Source: TMP-86 sp046347195
GTDB taxonomy: Bacteria; Pseudomonadota; Gammaproteobacteria; Steroidobacterales; Steroidobacteraceae
Reading direction: 5' to 3'
Assembly (NCBI GenBank): GCA_046347195.1
Contig: JAXMGQ010000002.1
Location: 206,411 to 270,410, forward strand
Length of the DNA: 64,000 bases
The position numbers and the translations under genes were made by a program. The notes under the pieces were generated by a model, which saw nothing but the letters and a program-made list of their open reading frames with translations, was not told the DNA's origin and made no database searches. How positions within the stretch are numbered: position 1 is the first letter of the stretch; each line of letters starts with the position of its first letter. Shown here one piece after another: positions 34,839 to 43,841 of the stretch.

Positions 34839-35744
34839 ATGCGTGGGTCCGGCGCATTCGACGGCCTCGTCCTCGACCTGCTGCTCGGCGGCGGTGCGCT
34901 CGCGGGCCTGTGGTACGTCATCAGCTCGCTGCGCCAGGGACGCGCGGTCGAGGACACACCCACCTCGCGCGTGCGCTCCGCGGCGCAAGGCTACGTCGAG
35001 CTCGAAGGGCGCGGTCTCTTGCCCGAGGGCGTGCAGTCGCTCGCCCCGCTCACCGGCCTGCCCTGCACCTGGTGGTCGTTCCGCATCGAGGAATCAGAGG
35101 GCAGTCGTCGCCGCTGGTCGGTGGTGGAGTCGGGCAAGAGCCAGCTACCCTTCCTGCTCGACGATGGCACCGGCCAGTGCCTCATCGATCCGCGCGGCGC
35201 GCAGGTGTTCGGCGCATCGCGCACCGTGTGGTACGGCGCGACCCGGCGGCCGCTCGCGAAGCTGGGGCAGCCGGATTCCCTGCTCGGCCAGATGGCCGGG
35301 TTGATGCTGCGTGGCGACTACCGCTACACCGAACACAGGCTGTCGGTGGGCGGACCGCTGTACGCCATCGGATCCTTCCGCAGCGTGGGCGGCGCATCGG
35401 GGCCGGTCAACGATGAGGCGGTGGCCGCGCTGCTGCGCCAATGGAAACAGGACCAGCCCGCGCTGCTCGGACGCTTCGACCGTGATGGCGATGGCGTGCT
35501 GGATGCAGGCGAATGGGAAGAGGCGCGCCGGCAGGCGCGCGCGCAGGTGGAGCGCGAACAGCACGCTCGCGAGGACGCGCCGACCACAGCGGTACTGGCC
35601 GATCCGCGCGATGGACGCGCGTTCCTGCTCGCGCAGGACGATGCCGCGGCGCTCGCCCGCCGCTTCCGCTGGCGCTTCCTGGGCGGTGCTGCGGGCTTCG
35701 TGATCTGCCTCGCCTTGCTGACCTGGCACCTGCTGCATCCGTAA
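34839..35744 (+). CDS. GIDE-domain membrane protein with EF-hand
   Basis: 301 residues. A transmembrane helix near each end (about 10-28, LVLDLLLGGGALAGLWYVISSL; about 278-297, FLGGAAGFVICLALLTWHLL) encloses a soluble middle. Residues 45-190 have the GIDE pattern (GYVELEGRGLL, LTGLPCTWWSFRIEESEG, FLLDDGTGQCLIDPRGA), related to the membrane domain of the eukaryotic ubiquitin ligase MUL1 but without a RING finger. An EF-hand loop DRDGDGVLDAGEWE lies near residue 210, suggesting calcium binding. Paired with lemA; the function is unknown. Confidence 0.85.
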   Translation: MRGSGAFDGLVLDLLLGGGALAGLWYVISSLRQGRAVEDTPTSRVRSAAQGYVELEGRGLLPEGVQSLAPLTGLPCTWWSFRIEESEGSRRRWSVVESGKSQLPFLLDDGTGQCLIDPRGAQVFGASRTVWYGATRRPLAKLGQPDSLLGQMAGLMLRGDYRYTEHRLSVGGPLYAIGSFRSVGGASGPVNDEAVAALLRQWKQDQPALLGRFDRDGDGVLDAGEWEEARRQARAQVEREQHAREDAPTTAVLADPRDGRAFLLAQDDAAALARRFRWRFLGGAAGFVICLALLTWHLLHP

Positions 35745-35788
35745 GACACGCCGGGACCGTCCGGACCTTCTGCTAAGCTCTTGCGCCC

Positions 35789-37807
35789 ATGACCAATCCG
35801 CTTCTCGACCTCACCTCACTGCCCGCCTTCGATCGCATCCAGCCGGCCGATGCGCTGCCGGCGCTCACCCAGGTGGTGGCGGAGAACCGCGCCGCGCTCG
35901 CCAGGCTCACCTCGCAGGCGGATCCGACGTTCGAGTCACTGATCGTGCCGGTGGAGGAGCTCGGCCATCGCCTCGCGCGGGTGTGGAGCCCGGTCGGTCA
36001 TCTCAACGCGGTGGCGAATTCCGATGCGATGCGCGAGGCGTACAACGCCTGCATCCCGCTGCTGACCGAGTACTCGAGCGAGCTCGGCCAGAACGCGGCG
36101 CTGTGTGCCGGCTACCGGCAGGTGCTGGATCGCGAGGGCGCCGCGCTCGAACCCGCGCAGCGCAAGCTGCTGGAGAACGCGCTGCGCGACTTCCGGCTGG
36201 CCGGTGTCGACCTGCCGCAGGACAGGAAAGCCCGCTTCCGCGCCGTGATGCAGGAACTGGCGCGCCTGTCGAGCAAGTTCTCCGAGAACGTGCTCGATGC
36301 GGCCCGCGCCTACACCCGCGCGGTGACGGAGGAATCCGAGCTCGAGGGCCTGCCGGTGAACGCCGTCGAGCGCGCCGCAGAGGATGCGCGCGAGGCCGGC
36401 CGCAAGGGCTGGCTGCTCAAGCTCGACCAGCCCACCTACATGACGGTGATGACCAGCGCGCGCAGCGAGCCGCTGCGCCGCGACATCTACGAAGCCTGGG
36501 TCACGCGCGCCTCGGATGCGGGTCCTTCGGCCGGCCGCTTCGACAACGGTCCGCTGATCGAGCAGATCCTGCCGTTGCGGCACGAGCTCGCGCAGCTCGC
36601 CGGCTTTGCCACCTTCGCCGACTTCGCGCTGGCCACGCGCATGGCCAGGAGCAGCCGGCAGGTGCTCGATTTCCTCGGCGACCTGGCGCAGCGCTGCCGC
36701 GCCGCCGCACTGCGCGACTTCGAGGAGCTGGAGGACTTCGCCGGCCGGCGGCTCGCCGCCTGGGATGTCGCCTACTACACCGAAAGCCTCAAGGAGAGCC
36801 GGTTCAAGGTGTCGCAGGAGGCGTTGCGCCCCTACTTCCCGCTGCCGAAGGTGACCGCTGGCCTGTTCAGCCTGGTGGAGCGCCTGTACGGCATCCGCGT
36901 GCGCGAGCGCACCGGCGTGAGCGTGTGGCATCCGAGCGTGCGCTTCTTCGACCTGCTGGACGGCGGCGGCCAGCCCTTTGCCGGTTTCTACCTGGACCCA
37001 TATTCGCGCCAGGAGAAGCGCAGTGGCGCCTGGATGGACGAGTGCATCGTGCGCAAGGCGTTGCCCGGCGGGAATGCCGCCCCCGTCGCGCAGCTGGTGT
37101 GCAACTTCACCGCGCCGGTGAACGGCAAGCCCTCGCTCCTCACGCACGATGAGGTCACCACGCTGTTCCACGAGTTCGGCCACGGGCTGCACCACATGCT
37201 CACGCGGGTGGGTTACCCGAGCATCGCCGGCATCAACGGGGTTCCCTGGGACGCGGTCGAGCTGCCCAGCCAGTTCATGGAGAACTTCGCCTGGGCGCCC
37301 GAGGTGCTGCCGCTGATCTCCGCGCACGTGGAGGACGGCTCACCCCTGCCCGGCGCCATGCTCAAGCGCCTGCTGGGCACGCGCACCTTCGGCGCCGCGC
37401 TGGACACGGTGCGCCAGCTCGAGCTCGCCACCTTCGACTTCGAGCTGCACGCCGGCTTCGATCCGGTCAAGGGAGCGCGGGTGCAGCAGGTCCTCGACGA
37501 CGTGCGCCATCGGGTCGCGGTCGTGCCCGCGGCGCCGTTCAACCGGCTGCCCTCGAGCTTCGCTCACATCTTCGCGGGCGGCTATGCGGCAGGCTACTAC
37601 AGCTACAAGTGGGCCGAGGTGCTGGCGGCGGATGCCTTCGAGGCTTTCGAGGAGGCCGGCATCCTCAACGGCGAGGTGGCCCGGCGCTTCGTCGACTCCA
37701 TCCTCTCGCGTGGCGGAAGCCGCGATGCCATGGAGGCCTTCGTGGAATTCCGCGGCCGCCCGCCGGACGTACGGCCGCTGTTGCGACAGACGGGGATTGC
37801 AGCATGA
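35789..37807 (+). CDS. prlC: Oligopeptidase A (M3 family)
   Basis: 672 residues. Zinc metallopeptidase of the thimet oligopeptidase family that degrades signal peptides and short peptides in the cytoplasm. The catalytic HEFGHGLHHML is near residue 461 with the third ligand Glu about 25 residues on (ELPSQFMENFAW). The C-terminal substrate loop FAHIFAGGYAAGYYSYKWAEVLAADAF is typical. The stop overlaps the start of the SH3 gene (ATGA). Confidence 0.97.
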   Translation: MTNPLLDLTSLPAFDRIQPADALPALTQVVAENRAALARLTSQADPTFESLIVPVEELGHRLARVWSPVGHLNAVANSDAMREAYNACIPLLTEYSSELGQNAALCAGYRQVLDREGAALEPAQRKLLENALRDFRLAGVDLPQDRKARFRAVMQELARLSSKFSENVLDAARAYTRAVTEESELEGLPVNAVERAAEDAREAGRKGWLLKLDQPTYMTVMTSARSEPLRRDIYEAWVTRASDAGPSAGRFDNGPLIEQILPLRHELAQLAGFATFADFALATRMARSSRQVLDFLGDLAQRCRAAALRDFEELEDFAGRRLAAWDVAYYTESLKESRFKVSQEALRPYFPLPKVTAGLFSLVERLYGIRVRERTGVSVWHPSVRFFDLLDGGGQPFAGFYLDPYSRQEKRSGAWMDECIVRKALPGGNAAPVAQLVCNFTAPVNGKPSLLTHDEVTTLFHEFGHGLHHMLTRVGYPSIAGINGVPWDAVELPSQFMENFAWAPEVLPLISAHVEDGSPLPGAMLKRLLGTRTFGAALDTVRQLELATFDFELHAGFDPVKGARVQQVLDDVRHRVAVVPAAPFNRLPSSFAHIFAGGYAAGYYSYKWAEVLAADAFEAFEEAGILNGEVARRFVDSILSRGGSRDAMEAFVEFRGRPPDVRPLLRQTGIAA

Positions 37808-38358
37808 AACACGGGATTGCGATGTTGATGGGCCTGCTGGCGATGGCGGCACATGCCGAGACCGCCTACGTGAGCGATGACCTCATCCTCGGCGTGTACG
37901 CCGAGAAGAACCAGCAGGGTGCGCGTCTCACGACGCTGCATTCGGGCGCCGCCGTGGAGATCATGGCCAGGGAGGCAGACCAAACCCAGATCAAACTGGC
38001 CAACGGCACGCAAGGGTGGGTGAAGAGCTCCTTCCTGACCTCGCACGAGACGGCCGGCGTGCGCGTCAAGGCACTGGAGGAAGAACTCGCCCGCATGAAG
38101 TCGACCACACCGGCCATGGCCGAGGCCGCGGCACGTTCGGAGCTCGAGGGCCTGAGGCAGCAGCTGGCGGCCCGGCAGGGCGAACTCGACGCGTTGAAGT
38201 CCAAAGCGCCCGCCGCGCCGGCGGCGGCGGGTGCTCAACGTGGCTGGGGGGCGGTGATCGTCGCGTCCCTGCTGTGCCTGGCGGCCGGGTTCGCCTGGGG
38301 CTACTGGACGCTCGCGCGCCGCATCCGCGAGAAATTCGGCGGCGTGAAGGTGTTCTGA
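37804..38358 (+). CDS. SH3 domain membrane protein (TIGR04211-like)
   Basis: 184 residues. Cleavable signal peptide (MKHGIAMLMGLLAMAAHAE), a bacterial SH3 domain (about 22-85: TAYVSDDLILGVYAEKNQQGARLTTLHSG, IKLANGTQGWVKSSFLTSH), a coiled coil (about 90-140) and a C-terminal transmembrane helix (about 150-172) followed by a basic tail RRIREKF. This order is that of the TIGR04211/YgiM-like family. Function unknown; a role at the cell wall is likely. Convergent with the SDR gene. Confidence 0.92.
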   Translation: MKHGIAMLMGLLAMAAHAETAYVSDDLILGVYAEKNQQGARLTTLHSGAAVEIMAREADQTQIKLANGTQGWVKSSFLTSHETAGVRVKALEEELARMKSTTPAMAEAAARSELEGLRQQLAARQGELDALKSKAPAAPAAAGAQRGWGAVIVASLLCLAAGFAWGYWTLARRIREKFGGVKVF

Positions 38359-38382
38359 GCCTCTCCTCGCAGGCGGCGGAGA

Positions 38383-39114
38383 CTACAGCGCGAGGCTCCC
38401 GACGCTCGTGCCACCACAGACGTAGAGCACCTGCCCGGTGACGAAGCCGTTGGCCTTGTCGAGGAAGAATCCCACGGCCCGCGCCACGTCCGCAGGTTCA
38501 CCCAGGCGCCTGACGGGCACGGCCGAGGCGAGCTGGTGCTCCTTCTCGCTGCCCTTGTCGATGATGTCGTAGAACATGTCGGTGCGGATGGGACCCGGCG
38601 CCACCACGTTGACCGTGACGCCCGCGGGCCCTAGCTCCAGCGCCCAGGTGCGCGCCATGCCGAGCATGCCGGCCTTGGTGGCCGAGTACGCCGTCCGCGT
38701 GGCGAGACCCAGTGCGGCGCGCGAGGACAGCAGCACGATGCGTCCGAACGCGGCGGCCCGCATGGCCGGCAGGAATGCCTGCGCGAGCTGCACGGCCGCG
38801 CCCAGGTGCAGTTCGAGCAGCGCGTCGAGATCCTCGAGCTGGACATCGGGCAGCAGCGCCGGCTTGATCACCCCGGCGTTGTGCACGAAGCTGGTGATGG
38901 CGTGGCGCGCGGCGAGTTCGCGCGCCACCGCCGCCGTCGCCGCGCGATCCGCAAGATCCACCTCCACGCCCGACAGCCGGGCGTGGCGCAGCGGCGGTGG
39001 GCCGAGGGCCAGGGAGATCACCTGGTAGCCCCGCTCGAGCAGGTGCTCGCAGATGGCAAGACCGATGCCGGCGCTGCCGCCGGTGACCACGGCGATGTCG
39101 GGTGCTGGGCTCAT
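38383..39114 (-). CDS. Short-chain dehydrogenase/reductase
   Basis: 243 residues. Classical SDR: nucleotide motif VVTGGSAGIGLAI, NAG motif (SFVHNAGVIKPAL), catalytic Ser and Tyr-x3-Lys (VLLSSRAALG, AYSATKAGMLG), and PGPIRTDMF. Last gene of the leftward oxygenase operon, coupled to the acyl-CoA ligase by ATGA. In such operons an SDR often oxidises the cis-diol made by the ring-hydroxylating oxygenase; a FabG-like beta-oxidation role is also possible. Substrate cannot be told from sequence. Confidence 0.92.
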   Translation of the reverse strand: MSPAPDIAVVTGGSAGIGLAICEHLLERGYQVISLALGPPPLRHARLSGVEVDLADRAATAAVARELAARHAITSFVHNAGVIKPALLPDVQLEDLDALLELHLGAAVQLAQAFLPAMRAAAFGRIVLLSSRAALGLATRTAYSATKAGMLGMARTWALELGPAGVTVNVVAPGPIRTDMFYDIIDKGSEKEHQLASAVPVRRLGEPADVARAVGFFLDKANGFVTGQVLYVCGGTSVGSLAL

Positions 39115-40808
39115 GTGGTGCGCTTCTTCAGCTTGCGTGTGTCGACACAGTTTGCCTGCGACGGCAGGCTCGATGCCATTTCCTTGAGCGCGCCACGCTG
39201 GATCTTCTGCGAGGAGGTCAGCGGCAGCGCATCCACGAAGGCCACCCAGCCCGGCGCCTTGTAATAGGCGAGGCGGGCGAGTGCATGCGCGACGATATCC
39301 GCCGCCAGCGAGGCCCGCGCATCCGGAGCCACCGGCTCATGGGTGACGATGCAGGCGAGCACCTCATCGCCCCGCACCGCGTCGGGCGTCGCCGCCACGG
39401 CGCTGGCGCGCACCGCCGGGTGCAGGTTCAGGACGCTCTCCACTTCCACCGCCGCGATGTTCTCGCCGCTGCGGCGGATGACGTTCTTGCGGCGATCGAC
39501 GAAGTACAGGTAGCCCTGCCCGTCCTGGCGCACGACATCGCCGGTGTGGAACCAGCCGCCCTCCCAGGCGCTGGCCGTGGCCGCGGGGTCCTTCAGGTAC
39601 CCCGAGAAGAAGTGCCGGCGCGGTTCCGCGCCCGCGCTTCGCACCAGCAGTTCGCCGGGCTGGCCCTGCGCGACCGGCGCGCCGGCCTCGTCCACCAGGC
39701 TGATCTGCACGAAGTCCTCGGGCCGGCCGAAGCACTTGGCGCCGACATGGCGGGGCTCGCGGTTGGCGATCACCGTGGCGGCCGAGCCGGTCTCGGTCAT
39801 GGCCCAGGCCTCGAGCAGCGGAAAGCCGAAGCGCTGCTCGAAGACCTCGTGGTTCGCCGGGTCCACGCCCGCCCCGAATCCGAAGCGCAGCTGGTGCTCG
39901 CGGTCCTGCGGCGAGGCAGGCGCCGCCAGCAGCATCGCCGGCATCACGCCCAGGTAATGCGCGATGGTCGCACCGCTCTCCCTGACGCTCTGCCACCAGC
40001 TGGCCGGGTGGAAGCGATCGAGTTGCACGATGCAGCCGCCGCTCCTCACCGCCATCATCGCCGACACCGCCATGGCATTCATGTGGCTCAACGGGAGCGG
40101 CGTGATGACACGCTCGCGCCCGGTGCGCACCTCGCACAGCCCGCCCACGCCCGTGTACCAGTCGCCGCATCGCAGGAAGTAGTCATTGCTGAGCTGGCAG
40201 CCCTTCGGCCTGCCGGTGGTGCCCGAGGTATAGAGCAGCGCGCATTCGCGCGCGCGCGACACGGCAGCCTCGCCGGCAGCATCGAGGCCCGCGGTGAGCC
40301 CAGCCAGCCCGTTGGCCTGCGTGTCCGGCGCCGCCGGCAGGATGCCGGGGCCGCGGGCCGCCGGCTCGGCGATGGCGACGAACCGGGAAGCGGCGGCGCC
40401 ATGCTCGCGCGCGCCCTCGCGGGCGGCCGCCTCGAGCTCGGCCTCCCGGCCCGGCAGGCAGATGGCGAGGCACATCTCGCTGTGGCCGATGAGATAGCTC
40501 CACTCGGCGCTGCGCATCTCCGTGCTGATGGGCACGACGCTCGCACCCAGCGCATTGAGCGCGAACCAGTGGCAGAAGAACGCCGGGCGGTTGGCGAGCA
40601 TGAGCCCCACCCGGTGCCCGGGTCCGTAGCCGGCGGCCGCGTAGCGCGAGCGGAGCGATTCGATCTGCGCGGCCGCATCGCCATAGCTGAGGGTGCCGGC
40701 GGGAATGCCATAGCCGGCCGCGGTCACCGATTCCACGAACAGGAAGGGTGCCTGCGGTTGCGCCGCCGCGCTGCGCTGGAAGGCTGCGTGGACGGTATCT
40801 GGCTTCAC
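39111..40808 (-). CDS. AMP-dependent acyl-CoA synthetase/ligase
   Basis: 565 residues. ANL-superfamily adenylating enzyme: P-loop ALLYTSGTTGRPKGCQLSN, A5-type EAWAMTETG, and YLYFVDRRKNVIRRSGENIAAVEVE. The C-terminal catalytic Lys is in PLTSSQKIQRGALKE. The closest familiar layout is the CaiC/crotonobetaine and medium-chain ligase group, but substrate is not deducible. Third gene of the oxygenase operon, 20 bases after the beta-subunit gene, so the pathway substrate or product is probably a carboxylic acid processed as a CoA thioester. Confidence 0.94.
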   Translation of the reverse strand: MKPDTVHAAFQRSAAAQPQAPFLFVESVTAAGYGIPAGTLSYGDAAAQIESLRSRYAAAGYGPGHRVGLMLANRPAFFCHWFALNALGASVVPISTEMRSAEWSYLIGHSEMCLAICLPGREAELEAAAREGAREHGAAASRFVAIAEPAARGPGILPAAPDTQANGLAGLTAGLDAAGEAAVSRARECALLYTSGTTGRPKGCQLSNDYFLRCGDWYTGVGGLCEVRTGRERVITPLPLSHMNAMAVSAMMAVRSGGCIVQLDRFHPASWWQSVRESGATIAHYLGVMPAMLLAAPASPQDREHQLRFGFGAGVDPANHEVFEQRFGFPLLEAWAMTETGSAATVIANREPRHVGAKCFGRPEDFVQISLVDEAGAPVAQGQPGELLVRSAGAEPRRHFFSGYLKDPAATASAWEGGWFHTGDVVRQDGQGYLYFVDRRKNVIRRSGENIAAVEVESVLNLHPAVRASAVAATPDAVRGDEVLACIVTHEPVAPDARASLAADIVAHALARLAYYKAPGWVAFVDALPLTSSQKIQRGALKEMASSLPSQANCVDTRKLKKRTT

Positions 40809-40828
40809 GGCATCCCCGGATGATCAGC

Positions 40829-41314
40829 CTAGATGAACAACTGCACGGCAGGCAGCGCTGCGTCGCTGTTGAGCAGGTTCACCCGCTTCAACTGCATGCG
40901 CAGCGCGCCATCGTGCACGCCCAGGTGGTGGAAGAACGTGCCGACGAAGCTGTTCTGTTCCTCGAGCCGCACCTCGGTGTAGTGGAACTGGGTGCGCAGC
41001 ACGTAGCGATTGGCCGCCGGGTCATAGGTTTCCACCACCGGCACCTGCAGGAGGTGGTGGCCGCGGCTGGGGGGCTGCTGGGAAAAGGCGCGGGGACTGC
41101 CCAGCCGCTCGATGCGCAAGGTGCGCAGCAGCTTGTCCTCGTACATGTGCGAGGTCTCATTCACGCCGTCGGTCTGATCCTGGGCCAGCGGCACCCAGTA
41201 GAAGGCATCCTCCGTGAACAGCGCATTCCATTCCTCGTAGCGGCGCTGGTCGAGCAGGAAGGATTCGTTGATCACGAAGTCGATGAGGTCCTGGCGGGAA
41301 GGTGCGGCGGTCAT
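40829..41314 (-). CDS. Aromatic-ring-hydroxylating dioxygenase, beta subunit
   Basis: 161 residues of the NTF2-like ring_hydroxyl_B fold: IDFVINESFLLDQRRYEEWNALFTEDAFYWVPL and FHYTEVRLEEQNSFVGTFFHHL. Small structural subunits of this type form alpha3beta3 complexes with the Rieske oxygenase. It starts 7 bases after the alpha-subunit stop. Confidence 0.95.
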   Translation of the reverse strand: MTAAPSRQDLIDFVINESFLLDQRRYEEWNALFTEDAFYWVPLAQDQTDGVNETSHMYEDKLLRTLRIERLGSPRAFSQQPPSRGHHLLQVPVVETYDPAANRYVLRTQFHYTEVRLEEQNSFVGTFFHHLGVHDGALRMQLKRVNLLNSDAALPAVQLFI

Positions 41315-41321
41315 GATGCCC

Positions 41322-42638
41322 TCACATGGTCGAGGTCATGTACCGCGCCCAGGCTCGGTACTGGCTGCGGATGGGCAACTCGTTGGTGCCATTGGTCACC
41401 TGGTCCGCGGGCAGCGTCTCCTTCGGATCGTGGTTGCGATGCAGGCTGACCCAGTCGTTGCCCTCCCCGTGCAGCCCTTCCTGGATGGCGCGATAGGCGT
41501 ACAGGTCGTCATGCCCCACCACCGAGAAGGGTGAGTTGATCAGCCGGTTGTACATCGCCGTGCGCTGCAGGAGCACCTCCGGGGCTCCCTTGAGCCGGAA
41601 TATCCAGCTCTCCACCACCGTCTTGTCCACCGCCAGGGGCTTGGCGACGCGGATCGACTGGATGGCCCCCTTGATCGTGAGGTTCGGGTAGTACACGGTG
41701 TTGTGCCGCGCCTGCGCGATGATGGCGCTGGCCCGCTCCTCGCCGTATGCGGCATTCATCGCCGACTCGTACTCCGGGATGCCGCTGTACTTGCTGTGGA
41801 TGCTGAAGTTCACGCCGGTGTAGCTGTGGCCGTTGTCGAACACCCGGACGCCCATCTCGTCGAAGAACTTGTAGTCCGACATGAACGGCACGAACTGCTC
41901 GACCGCCATGGGCTTGGGTTGATCCTCCGGCTGGCCCGCCCACATCGATTTGGCGGTGCCGGCCGAGGACTCGTGCGCCACCATCGGGTGCATGGTGTCG
42001 TTGAGGTTCTCGACGAACATCTTCCAGTTGCAGTTGTGCGTGAAGCGCAGCGGCGCACCCACCACCTCGAGCTCGCCCACCGGCGAACGGTCGGCCATGT
42101 TGTCGATGGAGGACAGCGAGTCCCCGAAGTAGCTGCTGAAGTCAGGCCCGCCCGGGTTCAGCCGCGCGAAGATGAAGCCGCGATAGACCGCGACGTCCTT
42201 CACCACCGACAGTCCCTTCGCCGCGTCGGACTGCCCGAGCTGCGTGCCCTCGTATCCCTTCTTCAGCGGGATGGACTGGACCCTGCCGTCGATGTGGAAC
42301 ACCCAGGCATGGTAGGGGCAGCGGAAGTACTTGCCCGCACTGCCGCAGGACGCCATGGTCAGGCGCGCTCCCTTGTGGGCGCAGCGGTTCATCAGCACTC
42401 GCACCGAGCCGTCGGCCTGGCGCACCACCAGCAGCGGCCGGCCCGCGAGTTCCGTGGTGAAGAAGTCCCCGGACTTCGGCACCTGGCTGTCGTGCCCCAG
42501 GTAATTCCAGGTGTTGGCGAAGAAATGCTCCTGCTCGAGCTGGAAGATCTCCTCGCTGATATACAGGTCGCGATGCACCTGGTCCGGCTTCACCAGTGCG
42601 CGGACCGCTTGCGGATTGTCCCGGTAGCCTGCCTTCAT
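41322..42638 (-). CDS. Aromatic-ring-hydroxylating dioxygenase, alpha subunit (Rieske)
   Basis: 438 residues from MKAGYRDNPQAVRALVKPDQ. N-terminal Rieske [2Fe-2S] domain with CAHKGARL and CPYHAWVF (C-x-H ... C-x2-H). C-terminal catalytic domain has ENLNDTMHPMVAHESS, supplying the mononuclear-iron histidines and the bridging Asp. No ferredoxin or reductase gene lies nearby, so electrons must come from components encoded elsewhere. The longer frame to 42806 lacks a better start. First gene of a four-gene leftward operon; the substrate is unknown. Confidence 0.95.
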   Translation of the reverse strand: MKAGYRDNPQAVRALVKPDQVHRDLYISEEIFQLEQEHFFANTWNYLGHDSQVPKSGDFFTTELAGRPLLVVRQADGSVRVLMNRCAHKGARLTMASCGSAGKYFRCPYHAWVFHIDGRVQSIPLKKGYEGTQLGQSDAAKGLSVVKDVAVYRGFIFARLNPGGPDFSSYFGDSLSSIDNMADRSPVGELEVVGAPLRFTHNCNWKMFVENLNDTMHPMVAHESSAGTAKSMWAGQPEDQPKPMAVEQFVPFMSDYKFFDEMGVRVFDNGHSYTGVNFSIHSKYSGIPEYESAMNAAYGEERASAIIAQARHNTVYYPNLTIKGAIQSIRVAKPLAVDKTVVESWIFRLKGAPEVLLQRTAMYNRLINSPFSVVGHDDLYAYRAIQEGLHGEGNDWVSLHRNHDPKETLPADQVTNGTNELPIRSQYRAWARYMTSTM

Positions 42639-42823
42639 GGATGCACCTCGATGATATCGGCGAGGGGACTGCCCCCTCCCCCGGCCAAGAGTACAGGGTC
42701 CGGCTTGAACTGACATATCCCGGGATTTTTGACAGAAGTCTCCCACAGTCCACTGGGGCGAACACCTCATGCCCGCTCCGCGTGACAGCGGCCGGAAGTT
42801 GCGCATACACTGGCTGGCGCGTC
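42639..42823. promoter_or_regulatory. Divergent control region of the oxygenase operon and HD gene
   Basis: 185 non-coding bases. They hold a perfect 10-bp palindrome ATCCCGGGAT (42717-42726) flanked by two TGACA boxes (42711-42715 and 42730-42734, the second inside TTGACA). This could be an operator with a promoter for one or both genes. No regulator gene for the operon lies in the neighbourhood. Confidence 0.4.
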
Positions 42824-43825
42824 ATGCATGATTTCCGCCGCAACGATTACGATGTCACCAACTCCGTGCAGGTGAGCTCCACCAGCGCGGTGACGGCGGC
42901 GGTTCGCAAGCTGTTCACTTCGGTCTGGCCGCGCGAGCCCTTCGACACCATCGAGCGCGCCTTCCAGGACTTCGACAGCTTGTTCGGCGGTCGCATGCCG
43001 GGCTACCGCGGCGTCGACACGGTGTACCACGACCGCCAGCACACCCTCGACATGACCCTCGCCATGATGCGCCTGCTCGCCGGCTACGAGCGCACGGCCG
43101 AGGAGTCAGCGCGCTTCGGTGGCGAACGCGGCGCCGTCGCGCTCGTCACCTCGCTGTTCCACGACGCCGGCTACATCCGCGAGGTGAGCGACACGCGCCA
43201 CCGCAACGGCGCGGAGTTCACCCTGTATCACGTCACGCGCAGCGCCAACTTCCTCGCGAAGTACCTGCCGCTGGTGGGCCTCGCCTCCTGGGTGCCCGTG
43301 GCCACGCGCGTGGTGCATTTCACCGGCTACGAGATCCAGCTCGACCAGATCCACCTGGACGACCGGCGTGATCGCAAGATGGGACACCTGCTCGGCACCG
43401 CCGATCTCATGGCGCAGATGGCCGATCGCTGCTACCTGGAGAAGTGCCGCGACCGGCTCTATCCCGAGTTCGTGCTGGGCGGGATCGCAACCGCCGCCAG
43501 GGCCGGCGCCAATGGAGGAGTGGTGGTGCGCTACGGCTCCGGGCTCGACCTGCTGCGCCAGACGCCCGCCTTCGTGCGCGTCGCGCGGGCGCAGCGCCTG
43601 GAAGCCGCCTTCGAGCACGCCTACCGCTGCATCGAGCCGCTGTTCGGCGGCCGCAACCCCTATCTCGAGGCCATCGACCGGAACCTGCATTTCCTCGAAC
43701 GGGTGCTGCGCGCCGAGCGCTGGCCCCTGCTGCGGCGGCGGCCGCCACTGTTCACCGTGAACCAGGACGAACTCTCCACCGTCCGCGGCCTGATGGTGGA
43801 CCACCTGCGAACCGTCTGGGCCTGA
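42824..43825 (+). CDS. HD-domain metal-dependent phosphohydrolase-like protein
   Basis: 333 residues from MHDFRRNDYDV. The HD superfamily motif is present: VYHDRQHTLDMTLAMMRLL followed by TSLFHDAGYIRE (His-Asp pair), with later His in HFTGYEIQLDQ and DLMAQMADRCYLEK. This layout is related to HD-phosphodiesterase or nucleotide hydrolase domains, but the HD-GYP signature is not present. Divergent from the oxygenase operon and convergent with the M15-like peptidase gene. Substrate is unknown. Confidence 0.82.
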   Translation: MHDFRRNDYDVTNSVQVSSTSAVTAAVRKLFTSVWPREPFDTIERAFQDFDSLFGGRMPGYRGVDTVYHDRQHTLDMTLAMMRLLAGYERTAEESARFGGERGAVALVTSLFHDAGYIREVSDTRHRNGAEFTLYHVTRSANFLAKYLPLVGLASWVPVATRVVHFTGYEIQLDQIHLDDRRDRKMGHLLGTADLMAQMADRCYLEKCRDRLYPEFVLGGIATAARAGANGGVVVRYGSGLDLLRQTPAFVRVARAQRLEAAFEHAYRCIEPLFGGRNPYLEAIDRNLHFLERVLRAERWPLLRRRPPLFTVNQDELSTVRGLMVDHLRTVWA

Positions 43826-43841
43826 CCGGCTTTCAGGCCAG
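43816..43841. terminator. Hairpin across convergent stop codons
   Basis: CTGGGCCTGA pairs with TCAGGCCAG (one bulged base) around a 7-base loop. Both convergent genes end inside it. It has no U-tract, so termination would be weak or factor-assisted. Confidence 0.4.

Noticed and set aside
38357..38398. GAGCCTC/GAGGCTC inverted repeat as a terminator between the SH3 and SDR genes
   Set aside because: Loop of 28 bases and no T-run; too weak to call.
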